The notes below the pieces were generated by a model. That model was not told the origin of the DNA and ran no database searches. It saw only the letters and a list, made by a program, of their open reading frames with translations. The position numbers and the translations under genes are program-made. Shown here piece by piece: positions 41,553 to 50,946 of a DNA stretch of 64,000 nucleotides. Each line of letters starts with the position of its first letter. Position 1 is the stretch's first letter. The DNA lies in NCBI RefSeq assembly GCF_000230695.2, contig NC_020541.1, forward strand, positions 3,968,001 to 4,032,000, written 5' to 3'. The stretch comes from Rhodanobacter denitrificans (GTDB taxonomy: Bacteria; Pseudomonadota; Gammaproteobacteria; Xanthomonadales; Rhodanobacteraceae).

Positions 41553-43358
41553 ATGAAGATGACGCAGGGATCGCTCGCGAGTTCCCGCGCGGGCGCCGGC
41601 ATCGCGTGGCCGGCCGGCGACGCCGAACCGCATGCCCTGCCCGGTTTCGACGCCGTGGCGCGGCTGGCAGCCACCACGCTGGGCACGCCGCTGGTGGCGC
41701 TGCTGCTGGCCGACGGCAGTGCGTTCTGGTACACCCCGCCCGGCCACGGCGACCCGATCCGCCTGGACGGCATGCTGCTGGCCGCCTGCCGGCAGGCCAC
41801 GCGCCGCGGTGTCGCCGAGGTTGTGCACGATGCGCGCGACGATGCCCGCTTCCTGCCGGTCGACGCCGATCCGGCGCACGCCGTGATCGGCTTCTTCGCC
41901 TGCGAGCCGGTGTTCGCGCTGAACGGCCAGTTGCTGGGCGCGCTGTTTGCCGTGGACCGGCGCCCGCATCCGCCGCTCCACGCCGGCGAACGCAATGCGC
42001 TGCGCGACGCCGCCTCGCTGGCCGGCACCGGCGCGGCGCTGCGCCACTACCTGGACCGCACCGACCCGGCGACCGGGCTGCCGCACCGCAATGCGTTCTT
42101 CGCCGACCTGCACACGCACCTGCCGGGCGCGGACGACACCGCCTGGCTGCTCGCCGTCGAGGTGGCGCCGGTGGCGCGCTTCAACGCCTTCGTGCGGGCC
42201 ATGGGGCACAGCTACGCCGACGCGCTGATGCACGCGGTGGCGGCGCGGGTGCAGGCGTGGATGACGCCGGGCATGCAGCTCTACCAGGTCGGCACGGCGC
42301 GCCTGGCACTGCTGCCCGCGCACCCGCACGACGAACTGCTGCCGGCGCGCCTGGACGAATTCGTGGCCCTGCTGCGCGAACCGATCGACTGCCTCGGCGT
42401 GCCGCTCACCCTGCAGCCCGGCGTGGGCCTGCTCAAGGTCGAGGCGCACGAACTGCGCGGCGGCGACCCGCTGCGGCGCGTGATGAACGCCGCCCACGTC
42501 GCGCAGGACAGCGTGCGCGGCTGGGCCGTGTACGACCGCACGCAGGACGAACGGCAGCGACAGGATTTCTTCCTGGTCACCGAGCTGGCCGCCGCGCTGT
42601 CCGAGCGCGCCGAGCTGGAACTGCACTACCAGCCGCGCGTGCAGCTGGCCAGCGGCCGCTGCGTGGCGCTGGAGGCGCTGGCGCGCTGGCGCCACCCCAC
42701 GCTCGGCGCGGTGCCGCCCGGCGTGTTCGTGCCGCTCGCCGAGCAGGCCGGGCTGATGCGTTCGCTGACCGACTGGGTGCTCGACCACGGCCTGGCGCAA
42801 CTGGCCGCATGGTTGCGCGACGGGCTCGACGTGCAGCTGTCGCTGAACGTGTCCAGCGCCGACCTCGACGCCACCCTGGAGACGCGCCTGACCGCCGCGG
42901 CGCGGCGGCATGCGGTGCCGTTGGCGCGGCTGGAGCTGGAGTTCACCGAGAGCACCGCGATGCGCCACAGCGACGCCAACCGCTGCCACCTGGCCGCACT
43001 GCGCGAGGCCGGCGTGGGCATCGCCATCGACGATTTCGGCATCGGCTACAGCAACCTCGACGCGCTGCGCCAGATGCCGGCCAGCTGCGTGAAGATCGAC
43101 AAGTCGCTGGTGTGCGGGCTCGACGCCAGCCGGCACGACGCGGCGGTGGTGCGCTCGATGGTGGCGCTGGCCCACGAACTGGGTTTCCGCGTGGTGATGG
43201 AAGGGGTGGAAACCGGGCGCGTACTGGAAGCCGTGCGCGGCATGGCTTGCGACGAAGTGCAGGGCTTCCACATCGCCCACCCGCTGCCGGCGGCGGACGT
43301 GGCCGGCTGGCTGCGCGAGCACGCGTCGCCGCCCCCGGCGGATCGCCTGCCCGGCTGA
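41553..43358 (+). CDS. GAF-degenerate GGDEF-EAL cyclic-di-GMP phosphodiesterase
   Basis: 601 residues from MKMTQGSLAS, with GGGAGGGG upstream. A GAF-like domain (about 25-170; LVALLLADGSAFWYTPPG), a GGDEF-related domain without the GGDEF signature (about 175-330; the active-site position reads VGTARLAL), and an EAL domain (about 345-590) follow. EAL catalytic motifs are intact: ALEALARWRHP (about 371), NVSSADL, LEFTEST, IDDFGIGYSNLD (about 492), VKIDKSLV, MEGVET. It should hydrolyse c-di-GMP under control of the GAF domain. No TM segment or signal peptide is present. Confidence 0.9.
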   Translation: MKMTQGSLASSRAGAGIAWPAGDAEPHALPGFDAVARLAATTLGTPLVALLLADGSAFWYTPPGHGDPIRLDGMLLAACRQATRRGVAEVVHDARDDARFLPVDADPAHAVIGFFACEPVFALNGQLLGALFAVDRRPHPPLHAGERNALRDAASLAGTGAALRHYLDRTDPATGLPHRNAFFADLHTHLPGADDTAWLLAVEVAPVARFNAFVRAMGHSYADALMHAVAARVQAWMTPGMQLYQVGTARLALLPAHPHDELLPARLDEFVALLREPIDCLGVPLTLQPGVGLLKVEAHELRGGDPLRRVMNAAHVAQDSVRGWAVYDRTQDERQRQDFFLVTELAAALSERAELELHYQPRVQLASGRCVALEALARWRHPTLGAVPPGVFVPLAEQAGLMRSLTDWVLDHGLAQLAAWLRDGLDVQLSLNVSSADLDATLETRLTAAARRHAVPLARLELEFTESTAMRHSDANRCHLAALREAGVGIAIDDFGIGYSNLDALRQMPASCVKIDKSLVCGLDASRHDAAVVRSMVALAHELGFRVVMEGVETGRVLEAVRGMACDEVQGFHIAHPLPAADVAGWLREHASPPPADRLPG

Positions 43359-43380
43359 ACGGCCGCGTCGCGGCAACCGC

Positions 43381-43926
43381 TCACGGCACGGCGTGGGCGC
43401 GCTGGAACCGGCGGTGATGGATCAGCAAACCGCTGAAGTAGGCGATGTAGTAGCCCACCAGCAGACCGACCACCAGCATGGTCAGCGGCGTGAGCGCATG
43501 GCCCATCGGCGGCATCGCGCCGGGGTCGGCTGGCACCTGCTGCATCGACGGCCACGCCACCAGCATCCGCCAGGCCAGCCGGCCCAGCAGCAGCGCGGTC
43601 AGCAGCGCGCCGATCCACGGGTTCGGCACGTAGCAGTCGCCCTTGACCGGATCGACCTCGAAGCGGGTCAGGCGCAGCCCGAGCAGGCCGATCGCGCCAC
43701 CGATCAACACACCGCCGGCGAGGCCTTCGGCGAGTGCAAGCCGGTGCAGCCCGCTGAGCGCGAGCAGGCCGCCGATCAGCGCGAACATCACGATGCGGAA
43801 CAGCATCCGCTTGCGCCGGATCGGCTGGCGGCCGAACTGCCGGCTGACCCGTCGCCACACCATCCAGGCGAGGATCGGCAACATGACGAGATAGTTGGTC
43901 AGATGTGCAGGCATGGCGTGGTCCAT
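43381..43926 (-). CDS. CcdC/DUF1453-like membrane protein
   Basis: 181 residues from MDHAMPAHLTNYLVM (177 from the second Met). Four to five TM helices: about 9-24, 41-60, 64-84, 105-128 and 148-168. The segment RFEVDPVKGDCYVPNPWIG between helices resembles the DUF1453/CcdC family. Function unknown. It is convergent with the EAL gene (22 bp) and lies 189 bp downstream of gpmA on the same strand. Confidence 0.72.
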   Translation of the reverse strand: MDHAMPAHLTNYLVMLPILAWMVWRRVSRQFGRQPIRRKRMLFRIVMFALIGGLLALSGLHRLALAEGLAGGVLIGGAIGLLGLRLTRFEVDPVKGDCYVPNPWIGALLTALLLGRLAWRMLVAWPSMQQVPADPGAMPPMGHALTPLTMLVVGLLVGYYIAYFSGLLIHHRRFQRAHAVP

Positions 43927-44020
43927 GGGAGAGCCGGTCGCCAGCTTAGTGCGGCCGCCCGGCGCGGGCGACTGACGTTTGTCACCCGTCGCCGCAGCGA
44001 ATACCCGCAGGACAGACGCC

Positions 44021-44053
44021 GTCCGCCGCCTCGGCCGCCACATGGCGGCGGAC
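44021..44053 (-). terminator. hairpin after gpmA
   Basis: A 10-bp stem (GTCCGCCGCC / GGCGGCGGAC) lies 63 nt downstream of the gpmA stop, with a nested alternative 7-bp stem. There is no clear U-tract. Confidence 0.4.
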
Positions 44054-44115
44054 CGAAGGGCCGGCGCACACCGTCCGCTTCGCGTTGCCCCATGCCGCCC
44101 CGCGCCGGTCGCTTG

Positions 44116-44859
44116 CTACTTCGCCTTGCCCTGGTTGGCCACCGCGGCCATCTTCGCCGCGATCGCCTCGGCGTCGCCGAGGTAGTAGTGCCTGAGCGGC
44201 TGCAGCGCCTCGTCGAACTCGTACACCAGCGGCACGCCGTTGGGAATGTTCAGCTCGACGATGGCCTGGTCGGAGATGCCGTCCAGGTATTTCACCAGCG
44301 CGCGCAGCGAATTGCCGTGCGCGGCCACCAGCACGCGCTGGCCGGCCTTGATCGCCGGCGCCAGCACCTCGTGCCAGTACGGCAGCACGCGGGCCACGGT
44401 GTCCTTCAGGCATTCGGTGTCGGGGATGTCCTTCGGGTCGAGCGCCGCGTAGCGCGGGTCGTGCACCGATTCGTTCTTGTCGCGCTCCAGCGGCGGCGGC
44501 GGGATGTCGTAGCTGCGCCGCCAGATCTTCACCTGCGCCTCGCCGTATTTCGCCGCGGTCTCGGCCTTGTTCAGGCCGGTGAGGCCGCCGTAGTGGCGCT
44601 CGTTGAGGCGCCAGTCGGTGAGCACCGGGATCCACATCAGGTCCATCGCGTCCTGCACGCCCCACAGCGTGCGCACCGCGCGCTTGAGCACCGAGGTGTG
44701 CGCCACGTCAAAATGATAGCCGCCCTCGCGCAGCAGGCGGCCGGCCTCGCGCGCCTCGGCCATGCCCTGCTCGGTGAGGTCGACGTCGGCCCAGCCGCTG
44801 AAACGGTTGTCGAGGTTCCACTGCGATTGGCCGTGGCGGATCAGGACGAGCTTGTGCAT
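44116..44859 (-). CDS. gpmA: 2,3-bisphosphoglycerate-dependent phosphoglycerate mutase
   Basis: 247 residues from [15 protein letters not shown], the usual length. The phosphoacceptor His9 is in LIRHGQS; other motifs are [38 protein letters not shown] and [16 protein letters not shown] with the second catalytic His. It interconverts 3- and 2-phosphoglycerate in glycolysis. It is divergent from the VNG-repeat gene. A longer upstream frame is unlikely. Confidence 0.96.
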   Translation of the reverse strand: MHKLVLIRHGQSQWNLDNRFSGWADVDLTEQGMAEAREAGRLLREGGYHFDVAHTSVLKRAVRTLWGVQDAMDLMWIPVLTDWRLNERHYGGLTGLNKAETAAKYGEAQVKIWRRSYDIPPPPLERDKNESVHDPRYAALDPKDIPDTECLKDTVARVLPYWHEVLAPAIKAGQRVLVAAHGNSLRALVKYLDGISDQAIVELNIPNGVPLVYEFDEALQPLRHYYLGDAEAIAAKMAAVANQGKAK

Positions 44860-45012
44860 GGGGGCGCCAACAATGAGATGTAAAGGCGAAATGGTGCCGG
44901 TCGACCCGGGCAGCGTCAAATGCGGCCCCTGCCACAGGTCATGGCCAACCCTTGGCCCGGTGGCTGCATCCTAGTGCGTATACCCATCCATCGAAGACTC
45001 AAGGAGACTGCC

Positions 45013-45684
45013 ATGCGTCGCTTCCCGACGATCCTCATCCTCGCCGCGCTGGCGCTGGGCCTGGGCCTGCCGCCGCTGGCCAGCGCAGGCGACAACGACA
45101 TCGACAAGGTCAACGGCTCGGTGCAGGTCGCGGCCGGCCAGCAGGTCGGCGACGTCAGCACGGTGAACGGTGCGGTACACATCGCCGGCGGCGCCAGCGT
45201 GCACGAGGCCAGCACCGTCAACGGCGAGGTCGAGCTGGGCGACAAGGCGCAGGCGACCGAACTGGGCACGGTCAACGGCGCGATCAGCCTGGGTCGCGCC
45301 AGCCGGGTCAGCGGCAAGGTGAACGCGGTCAACGGCAGCATCCACCTGGCCCCGGGCGCCGAGATCGGCGGCCGGCTGGAGAACGTCAACGGCGCCATCG
45401 TGCTGGACGGCGCCCACGTCGCCGGCGGCGTCGGCACGGTCGGCGGCGACGTCACCATCGGCGCCGACTCGCGCGTCGAAGGCGGCATCCTGGTCGACAA
45501 GCCGAACAACGGCTGGTTCCACTGGGGCAGCGAGCGCAAGCCGGTGATCGTGATCGGCCCGCACGCGGTGGTGCGGGGCACGCTGGAGTTCCGCCGCGAG
45601 GTGGTGCTGAAAGTCAGCGACAGCGCGCAGATCGGCCCGGTGAAGGGCGCCACGCCGGAGCAGTTCAGCGGCGCCACGCCGTAA
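45013..45684 (+). CDS. exported VNG-repeat beta-solenoid-like protein
   Basis: 223 residues from MRRFPTILILAALALGLG, with AAGGAG upstream. The signal peptide ends about LASAG. The mature protein has at least six V-N-G repeats spaced 17-20 residues apart (KVNGSVQ, TVNGAVH, TVNGEVE, TVNGAIS, AVNGSIH, NVNGAIV, then TVGGDVT), alternating with short hydrophobic strands, as in bactofilin/polymer-forming right-handed beta-helices. Bactofilins are cytoplasmic, so an exported relative is notable. The C-terminal part (KPVIVIGPHAVVRGTLEFRR) continues the pattern. Role unknown. Confidence 0.78.
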   Translation: MRRFPTILILAALALGLGLPPLASAGDNDIDKVNGSVQVAAGQQVGDVSTVNGAVHIAGGASVHEASTVNGEVELGDKAQATELGTVNGAISLGRASRVSGKVNAVNGSIHLAPGAEIGGRLENVNGAIVLDGAHVAGGVGTVGGDVTIGADSRVEGGILVDKPNNGWFHWGSERKPVIVIGPHAVVRGTLEFRREVVLKVSDSAQIGPVKGATPEQFSGATP

Positions 45685-45692
45685 GCAGGAGT

Positions 45693-45764
45693 GAGTGGAG
45701 AAGAGTGAGGAGTTGGAGAAAAGCCGGGGCACGCCCTGCTCTCTCTCCTCACTCCTCTTCACTC
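45693..45764. terminator. imperfect inverted repeat between convergent genes
   Basis: Arms 45693-45712 and 45745-45764 pair at 18 of 20 positions and are built of GAGTGA-like purine repeats. They lie between the stops of the VNG-repeat gene and hemF, consistent with a shared terminator. Confidence 0.5.
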
Positions 45765-45777
45765 GCTTCTCGCTCCT

Positions 45778-46710
<933 letters not shown>

Positions 46711-46751
46711 TTAGCAAGGCGACCGCGGCGGCGGTGCGACGTCGCGCGGAA

Positions 46752-46785
46752 ACGACGACGGCCCCGCACGCAGGGCCGTCGTCGT
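46752..46785 (-). terminator. rho-independent terminator
   Basis: A perfect 13-bp stem (ACGACGACGGCCC / GGGCCGTCGTCGT) with an 8-nt loop lies 17 nt after the stop at 46803; TTT continues from the last stem base on the minus strand. Confidence 0.7.
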
Positions 46786-46802
46786 CGCGGATGGCCGCGG
46801 CA

Positions 46803-47243
46803 TCAGCCGCCCGGCGAAGCCATCGGCATCGATTCGGCGCCGGCGGAAATCAGCTGCAGGTCCCGGCCGATGTCGCCACTGAGGTAGCGCATCCAGTTCA
46901 TGTAGTTGGTATGGATCAGGCGCGTGCCGTCCTTCTTCACCTTGTACTTCAGGTTGGTGCTGTCGACGTAGCGGATCCTGACCTGGTGCGTGTCGAAGGC
47001 GACGTGGATCTTCGCCTGGTAATCGTTGCCGTTCAGCGCCGCGTCGATGCCGTCGGCATGCTCGGCGGTGACGACCCAGGTACGACCGATCAGCGCGCCC
47101 TTGACCGCCTTGCTCACCTGCACCGCGGTCAGGCCGGCGGGCACGTCGATCGGCGGCGGGTCGACCAGCGGCGTCTGGCGGAACGCCATGGTCAGCAACA
47201 GCATGGGCAGCAGCAACAGCAACAACAGTCGTGAACGCGACAT
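46803..47243 (-). CDS. conserved-looking exported hypothetical protein
   Basis: 146 residues from MSRSRLLLLLLLPMLLL with GGGAGG upstream. The N-terminus is a very hydrophobic signal peptide or anchor. The mature domain (about 35-146) contains VQVSKAVKGALIGRTWVV, DYQAKIHVAFDTHQVRIRYVDSTNLKY and THTNY-like IHTNYMNWMRYL, consistent with a small alpha/beta domain. I recognise no named family. It ends at a strong terminator and follows the YdcF-like gene by 80 bp on the same strand, at the edge of the aryl-polyene locus. Confidence 0.78.
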   Translation of the reverse strand: MSRSRLLLLLLLPMLLLTMAFRQTPLVDPPPIDVPAGLTAVQVSKAVKGALIGRTWVVTAEHADGIDAALNGNDYQAKIHVAFDTHQVRIRYVDSTNLKYKVKKDGTRLIHTNYMNWMRYLSGDIGRDLQLISAGAESMPMASPGG

Positions 47244-47323
47244 CGTGTTTCCTCCCTGATAGGCCGGCAAAGCGCACGGCCCGTGCAGTCTGCCGGGCGG
47301 CAGCGCGGCGCACAAGGCGGCGC

Positions 47324-48028
47324 TCAGCTGATCCGCGCGCGCATCCGCCGGTGCCCGATCAGCCCCGCCCAGCGCAGCCCCAGGTCGATCCACATCAGGT
47401 AGCTGGCCTCGAGCAGCAGCAGGCCGAGGTAGCGACGCTGCCACGGCAGCGTCGGCTCGGCGGCGACCGGATTGCCGTCGAAACCGAGCCGGCGCGCCAG
47501 CAGCAGGCAGCGCGCCAGGTGGTAGCGACTGGTCACCAGCGCCACCGGCGGCAGGCCGGCATCGCCGGCCTCGGCCAGCAGCAGGCGGCGCGCGTGGCGC
47601 AGGTTTTCCAGCGAGTCGACCGACTCCTGTTCCAGCTGCACCTGCACCTCGCCGGGCAGTCTGTGCAGCCGCAGCCAGGCGTGGCCGGCAGCGGCCTCGC
47701 TGCACTGGCCACCGCTGCAGCCGCCGAGCAGCAGCAGGTGACCGGTCTGCTGCTGCTCGGCCAGCGCCAGCGCACGGCGCAGTCGCTGCCGGTAGTCGTG
47801 TTCCGGCACATCGCGCTCGAGCCGGCGGCCGAACACCAGCGTCACCATCCGCCGCGGCGGTGCCAGCGGGCTGCGCATGGCGACACGGCAGACGTGGATC
47901 AGGTAGCCCAGCCAGACCAAGCCCGCGCTGAGCACCAGCGCCAGCGCGGTCACCAGCGCGGCATGCTGCACGTCGCGGTCGCGCAGGTAGCGCCAGGGGT
48001 TGCGTGGTGGGGACGGATTCGGCAACAC
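47324..48028 (-). CDS. YdcF/ElyC-family (DUF218) membrane protein
   Basis: 234 residues. One TM helix lies at about 25-46 (LVTALALVLSAGLVWLGYLI). The DUF218 Rossmann-like domain follows: TLVFGRRLERDVPEHDYRQRLRRAL replaces the usual VLGGG, LLLLGGCSGGQCSEA, EQESVDSLENLRHARRLL, and VTSRYHLARCLLLARRLG with the conserved Ser and His. The C-terminus (YLMWIDLGLRWAGLIGHRR) is membrane-associated. ElyC/SanA relatives act in envelope polymer metabolism. It is divergent from the ketosynthase gene and may belong to the pigment locus. Confidence 0.8.
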   Translation of the reverse strand: MLPNPSPPRNPWRYLRDRDVQHAALVTALALVLSAGLVWLGYLIHVCRVAMRSPLAPPRRMVTLVFGRRLERDVPEHDYRQRLRRALALAEQQQTGHLLLLGGCSGGQCSEAAAGHAWLRLHRLPGEVQVQLEQESVDSLENLRHARRLLLAEAGDAGLPPVALVTSRYHLARCLLLARRLGFDGNPVAAEPTLPWQRRYLGLLLLEASYLMWIDLGLRWAGLIGHRRMRARIS

Positions 48029-48150
48029 GGGGAAGTGCGGAGCGGGGGTGCGTCAGCATAGCCGCAGCGCGCCGCCGGCGGCGGTTCGGCGGCTGAACGC
48101 CCGCCGCGCGCAGACTAGGCATTCACAGGGGTGCCGGCTACGCTTTCCCG

Positions 48151-49356
48151 ATGCCTTCCCCGATGACACCGCTCGCGGTCACCGCGTACACCGCCACCTC
48201 CGCCATGGGCAGCGGCCTCGCGGCGCAGCTCGACGCGCTCGAGCACGCCCGCAGCGGCCTGCGCCCGAACGACATCGGCAGCGCGCCGCTGACCTGCTGG
48301 ATCGGCCGGGTCGAGGGCGTGGAAGACACCGTGCTGCCCGCCGCGCTCGCCGCCTGGGATTGCCGCAACAATCGCCTGGCCTGGCTGGGGTTGAACCAGG
48401 ATGGCTTCCTCGAACGCGTGCGGGCGGCGCGTGCACGCTACGGCGCCGACCGCGTCGCGCTGCTGCTGGGCACGTCCACCGCCAGCATCGGAGCCACCGA
48501 GGAAGCCTATCGCCGGCTCGATGCCGACGGCGGCTTCGCCGACGACCTGCTGCGCCCGGCGATCCACGCACCGCATTCGCTGGCTGCCTTCGTCGCCGCC
48601 GCGCTGGCGCTGGAAGGGCCGTGCCTGACCGTCTCCACCGCCTGCTCGTCCAGCGCCAAGGTGTTCGCCAGCGCCGAGCGGATGCTGCGCCTCGGCCTGG
48701 TCGACGCGGCGGTGGTCGGTGGCGTGGACACCCTGTGCGACAGCGTGCTGTTCGGCTTCAACGCGCTGGAGCTGGTGTCGCCCGAGCCGTGCCGCCCGTT
48801 CGACGCCACGCGCAGCGGCATCTCGATCGGCGAGGCGGCCGGCTTCGCCCTGCTGGAACGCGCGGAGGTGGCGCCCGCCGCACTGCGATTGCTCGGTTAC
48901 GGCGAGGCCAGCGACGCGCACCACATGTCCACCCCACACCCGCAGGGCCTCGGTGCCGAGCTGGCCCTGCACGACGCGCTGGCCCGCAGCGGCCTCGACG
49001 CGGCGCGGGTGGATTACATCAACCTGCACGGCACCGCCAGCCTGAAGAACGACAAAGTGGAGGCGGCGCTGGTGGCGCGCGTGTTCCCGGCCAGCACACG
49101 GGCCAGTTCGACCAAGGGCTACACCGGCCACACGCTGGGCGCCGCCGGCATCGTCGAGGCCACCGTCGCGCTGCAGGCGATCGCGCACGGCCTGATCCCG
49201 GGTAACCTCGGCGGCAACACTCCCGATCCGATCTGCGGCGCGCAGTTCGCCTGGCGCAACGAGCGCCGGCGCGTCGACGTGGCGCTCAGCAACTCGTTCG
49301 GCTTCGGCGGCAACAACGCCTGCCTCGCGTTCGCCCGTGCGGGGTTCGCCGCATGA
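48151..49356 (+). CDS. beta-ketoacyl-ACP synthase of the aryl-polyene PKS (ApeO-like)
   Basis: 401 residues. Thiolase-fold ketosynthase with a full Cys-His-His triad: Cys165 in STACSSSAK, His293 in NLHGTAS and His327 in GYTGHTLGAAG. The C-terminal SNSFGFGGNNA motif is conserved. Length and the unusual insertion near 45-75 fit the FabB-like synthases of aryl-polyene clusters rather than primary FabF. It would elongate an aryl-ACP with malonyl units. Translationally coupled by ATGA to the next gene, which encodes its probable chain-length-factor partner. Confidence 0.88.
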   Translation: MPSPMTPLAVTAYTATSAMGSGLAAQLDALEHARSGLRPNDIGSAPLTCWIGRVEGVEDTVLPAALAAWDCRNNRLAWLGLNQDGFLERVRAARARYGADRVALLLGTSTASIGATEEAYRRLDADGGFADDLLRPAIHAPHSLAAFVAAALALEGPCLTVSTACSSSAKVFASAERMLRLGLVDAAVVGGVDTLCDSVLFGFNALELVSPEPCRPFDATRSGISIGEAAGFALLERAEVAPAALRLLGYGEASDAHHMSTPHPQGLGAELALHDALARSGLDAARVDYINLHGTASLKNDKVEAALVARVFPASTRASSTKGYTGHTLGAAGIVEATVALQAIAHGLIPGNLGGNTPDPICGAQFAWRNERRRVDVALSNSFGFGGNNACLAFARAGFAA

Positions 49357-50147
49357 GCGCGCTGCGCCTTTGCGTGGAAGGCGTCGGCCTGTGGTCGCCG
49401 CCGCTGGCCGACTTCGCCGCGCTGCGCGCGCTGCTGGCCGGCACCACGCCACCCGCGCCGCCGCCACGCCCGGCCGCCGCCACGCTGCCGCCGAACGAAC
49501 GCCGGCGCGCGCCGGAGAGCGTGCTGCTGGCGATCGAGGCGGCGGGCCAGGCGCTGGCGATGAGCGGCCGCGACGCCGCCACGCTGGCCTGCGTGTTCGC
49601 CTCCTCGCACGGCGACCAGGCGATCACCGACTACATGTGCGCCACCCTGGCGCGCGCACCGGCGGAGTTGTCGCCGACCCGCTTCCACAATTCGGTGCAC
49701 AACGCCGCGGTCGGCTACTGGACCATCGCCACCGGCTGCCACGCGCCGTCCACCGCGATCTGTGCCCAGCACGCCAGCTTCGGTGCCGGCCTGCTCGAAG
49801 CCGCCAGCCAGGTGCTGGCCGAGCAGCGCCCGGTGCTGCTGGTATGCAGCGATACCGCCGGCAGCGGCCCGCTGAACGAAGTCACCGCCTGCCACCAGCC
49901 ATTCGGCTGCGCGCTGGTGCTGGCGCCGCACGCCGGCCCGGCCACGCTGGCCCGGCTCGACCTCACGCTGCAGCCGGGCACGGCCCCCGACCCGCCGCTG
50001 CCCGAGCCGCTGGCAAGCTGGCGCGCCGGCAACCCGTCGGCGGCGAGCCTGCCGCTGCTGGCCCTGCTCGCCGGTGGCGGCGGCCACTGCCAGCTGGCCG
50101 CCGCCGCTACACTGGGATTGCGCATCGACATGGAGCACGTCACTTGA
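49353..50147 (+). CDS. chain-length-factor-like ketosynthase partner (ApeC-like)
   Basis: 264 residues, shorter than a complete ketosynthase. The region after HNSVHNAAVGYW aligns with a ketosynthase half, but the nucleophile position reads AQHAS (about 138-142) instead of ACSSS, so the catalytic Cys appears replaced by His. The downstream His-containing half of a KS (GYTGH) is missing. This is the pattern of aryl-polyene chain-length-factor proteins that form a heterocomplex with the active synthase. Start overlaps the upstream stop as ATGA. It is separated from the glycosyltransferase by 2 bp. Confidence 0.83.
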   Translation: MSALRLCVEGVGLWSPPLADFAALRALLAGTTPPAPPPRPAAATLPPNERRRAPESVLLAIEAAGQALAMSGRDAATLACVFASSHGDQAITDYMCATLARAPAELSPTRFHNSVHNAAVGYWTIATGCHAPSTAICAQHASFGAGLLEAASQVLAEQRPVLLVCSDTAGSGPLNEVTACHQPFGCALVLAPHAGPATLARLDLTLQPGTAPDPPLPEPLASWRAGNPSAASLPLLALLAGGGGHCQLAAAATLGLRIDMEHVT

Positions 50148-50149
50148 AC

Positions 50150-50899
50150 ATGGCCACTGCACGCTGGTGCGTGCTGATTCCCTGCCTCAACGAGGAAGCC
50201 GCGATCCGCTCGGTGGTCGAGTCCGTGCTGGCGCTCGGCGCGCCGGTGATCGTGATCGACGACGGCTCGGACGACCGCACGCCCGAGATCGCCGCCACGC
50301 TGCCGGTGACCCTGCTGCGCCACGACACGCGCCGCGGCAAGGGCGAGGCGCTGCGCCACGGCTTCCGCGAGGCGCTGCGCCAGGGCTACGACGCCGTGCT
50401 GACCATGGATGGCGACGGCCAGCACCTGGCCAGCGACATCCCGCGCATCGTGGCCACCGCGCAACGCCACCCGCAGCACATCGTGATCGGCGCGCGCCTG
50501 CTCGACCGCGAGCAGCAGCCGAAGGGTCGCCGCCGCGCCAACGCGGTGGCCGACTGGGGCATCTCCTGGGCCTGCGCGCAGCCGGTGGCCGACACCCAGA
50601 GCGGGCAGCGCTGGTACCCGCGCGCGGCGCTGGCGCTGGTCGACCTGCCGGCGGAGAACTTCGTGTTCGAGGCGGCGATCCTGATCGCCGCCTCGCGCGA
50701 ACAGCGGCTTGGCGTGGTCTCGGTGCCGATCGCCTCGCGCTACCACGGCACGTTCCGCCCCAGCCACCTCAAGCCGGTGCGCGACGTCACCCGCATCACC
50801 ACTTACACGATCGGCCGGGTGATCCACTACGGCCACGTGATCCGCAGCTATCGTCGCTCGCGTGGTGTGCCGCTCGTGGTCGACGAGTCCGCTGGCTGA
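50150..50899 (+). CDS. GT2 family glycosyltransferase
   Basis: 249 residues from MATARWCVLIPCLNEEAA (a TTG two codons upstream overlaps the previous stop). GT-A fold motifs: IPCLNEE, VIVIDDGSDD, HDTRRGKGEALRHGF, TMDGDGQH as the DxD metal site, and the acceptor region DTQSGQRWYPRAAL. There is no N-terminal TM, but RITTYTIGRVIHYGHVI may associate with the membrane. It resembles DPM1/ApeJ-type enzymes of aryl-polyene clusters, which probably add a sugar to the polyene or its lipid head group. Confidence 0.88.
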   Translation: MATARWCVLIPCLNEEAAIRSVVESVLALGAPVIVIDDGSDDRTPEIAATLPVTLLRHDTRRGKGEALRHGFREALRQGYDAVLTMDGDGQHLASDIPRIVATAQRHPQHIVIGARLLDREQQPKGRRRANAVADWGISWACAQPVADTQSGQRWYPRAALALVDLPAENFVFEAAILIAASREQRLGVVSVPIASRYHGTFRPSHLKPVRDVTRITTYTIGRVIHYGHVIRSYRRSRGVPLVVDESAG

Positions 50900-50909
50900 T
50901 CCGGCAGGC

Positions 50910-50935
50910 GGCCATCGCCCCGTGCGGCGATGGCC
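50910..50935. terminator. bidirectional hairpin
   Basis: A perfect 10-bp stem (GGCCATCGCC / GGCGATGGCC) with a 6-nt loop separates the convergent glycosyltransferase and 50947 genes. Confidence 0.65.
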
Positions 50936-50946
50936 AGGCCGAACGG

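Noticed and set aside
40365..43376. 1003-codon minus-strand frame across zapE and the EAL gene
   Set aside because: Both plus-strand genes have full catalytic motifs and ribosome-binding sites; the antisense frame has none.
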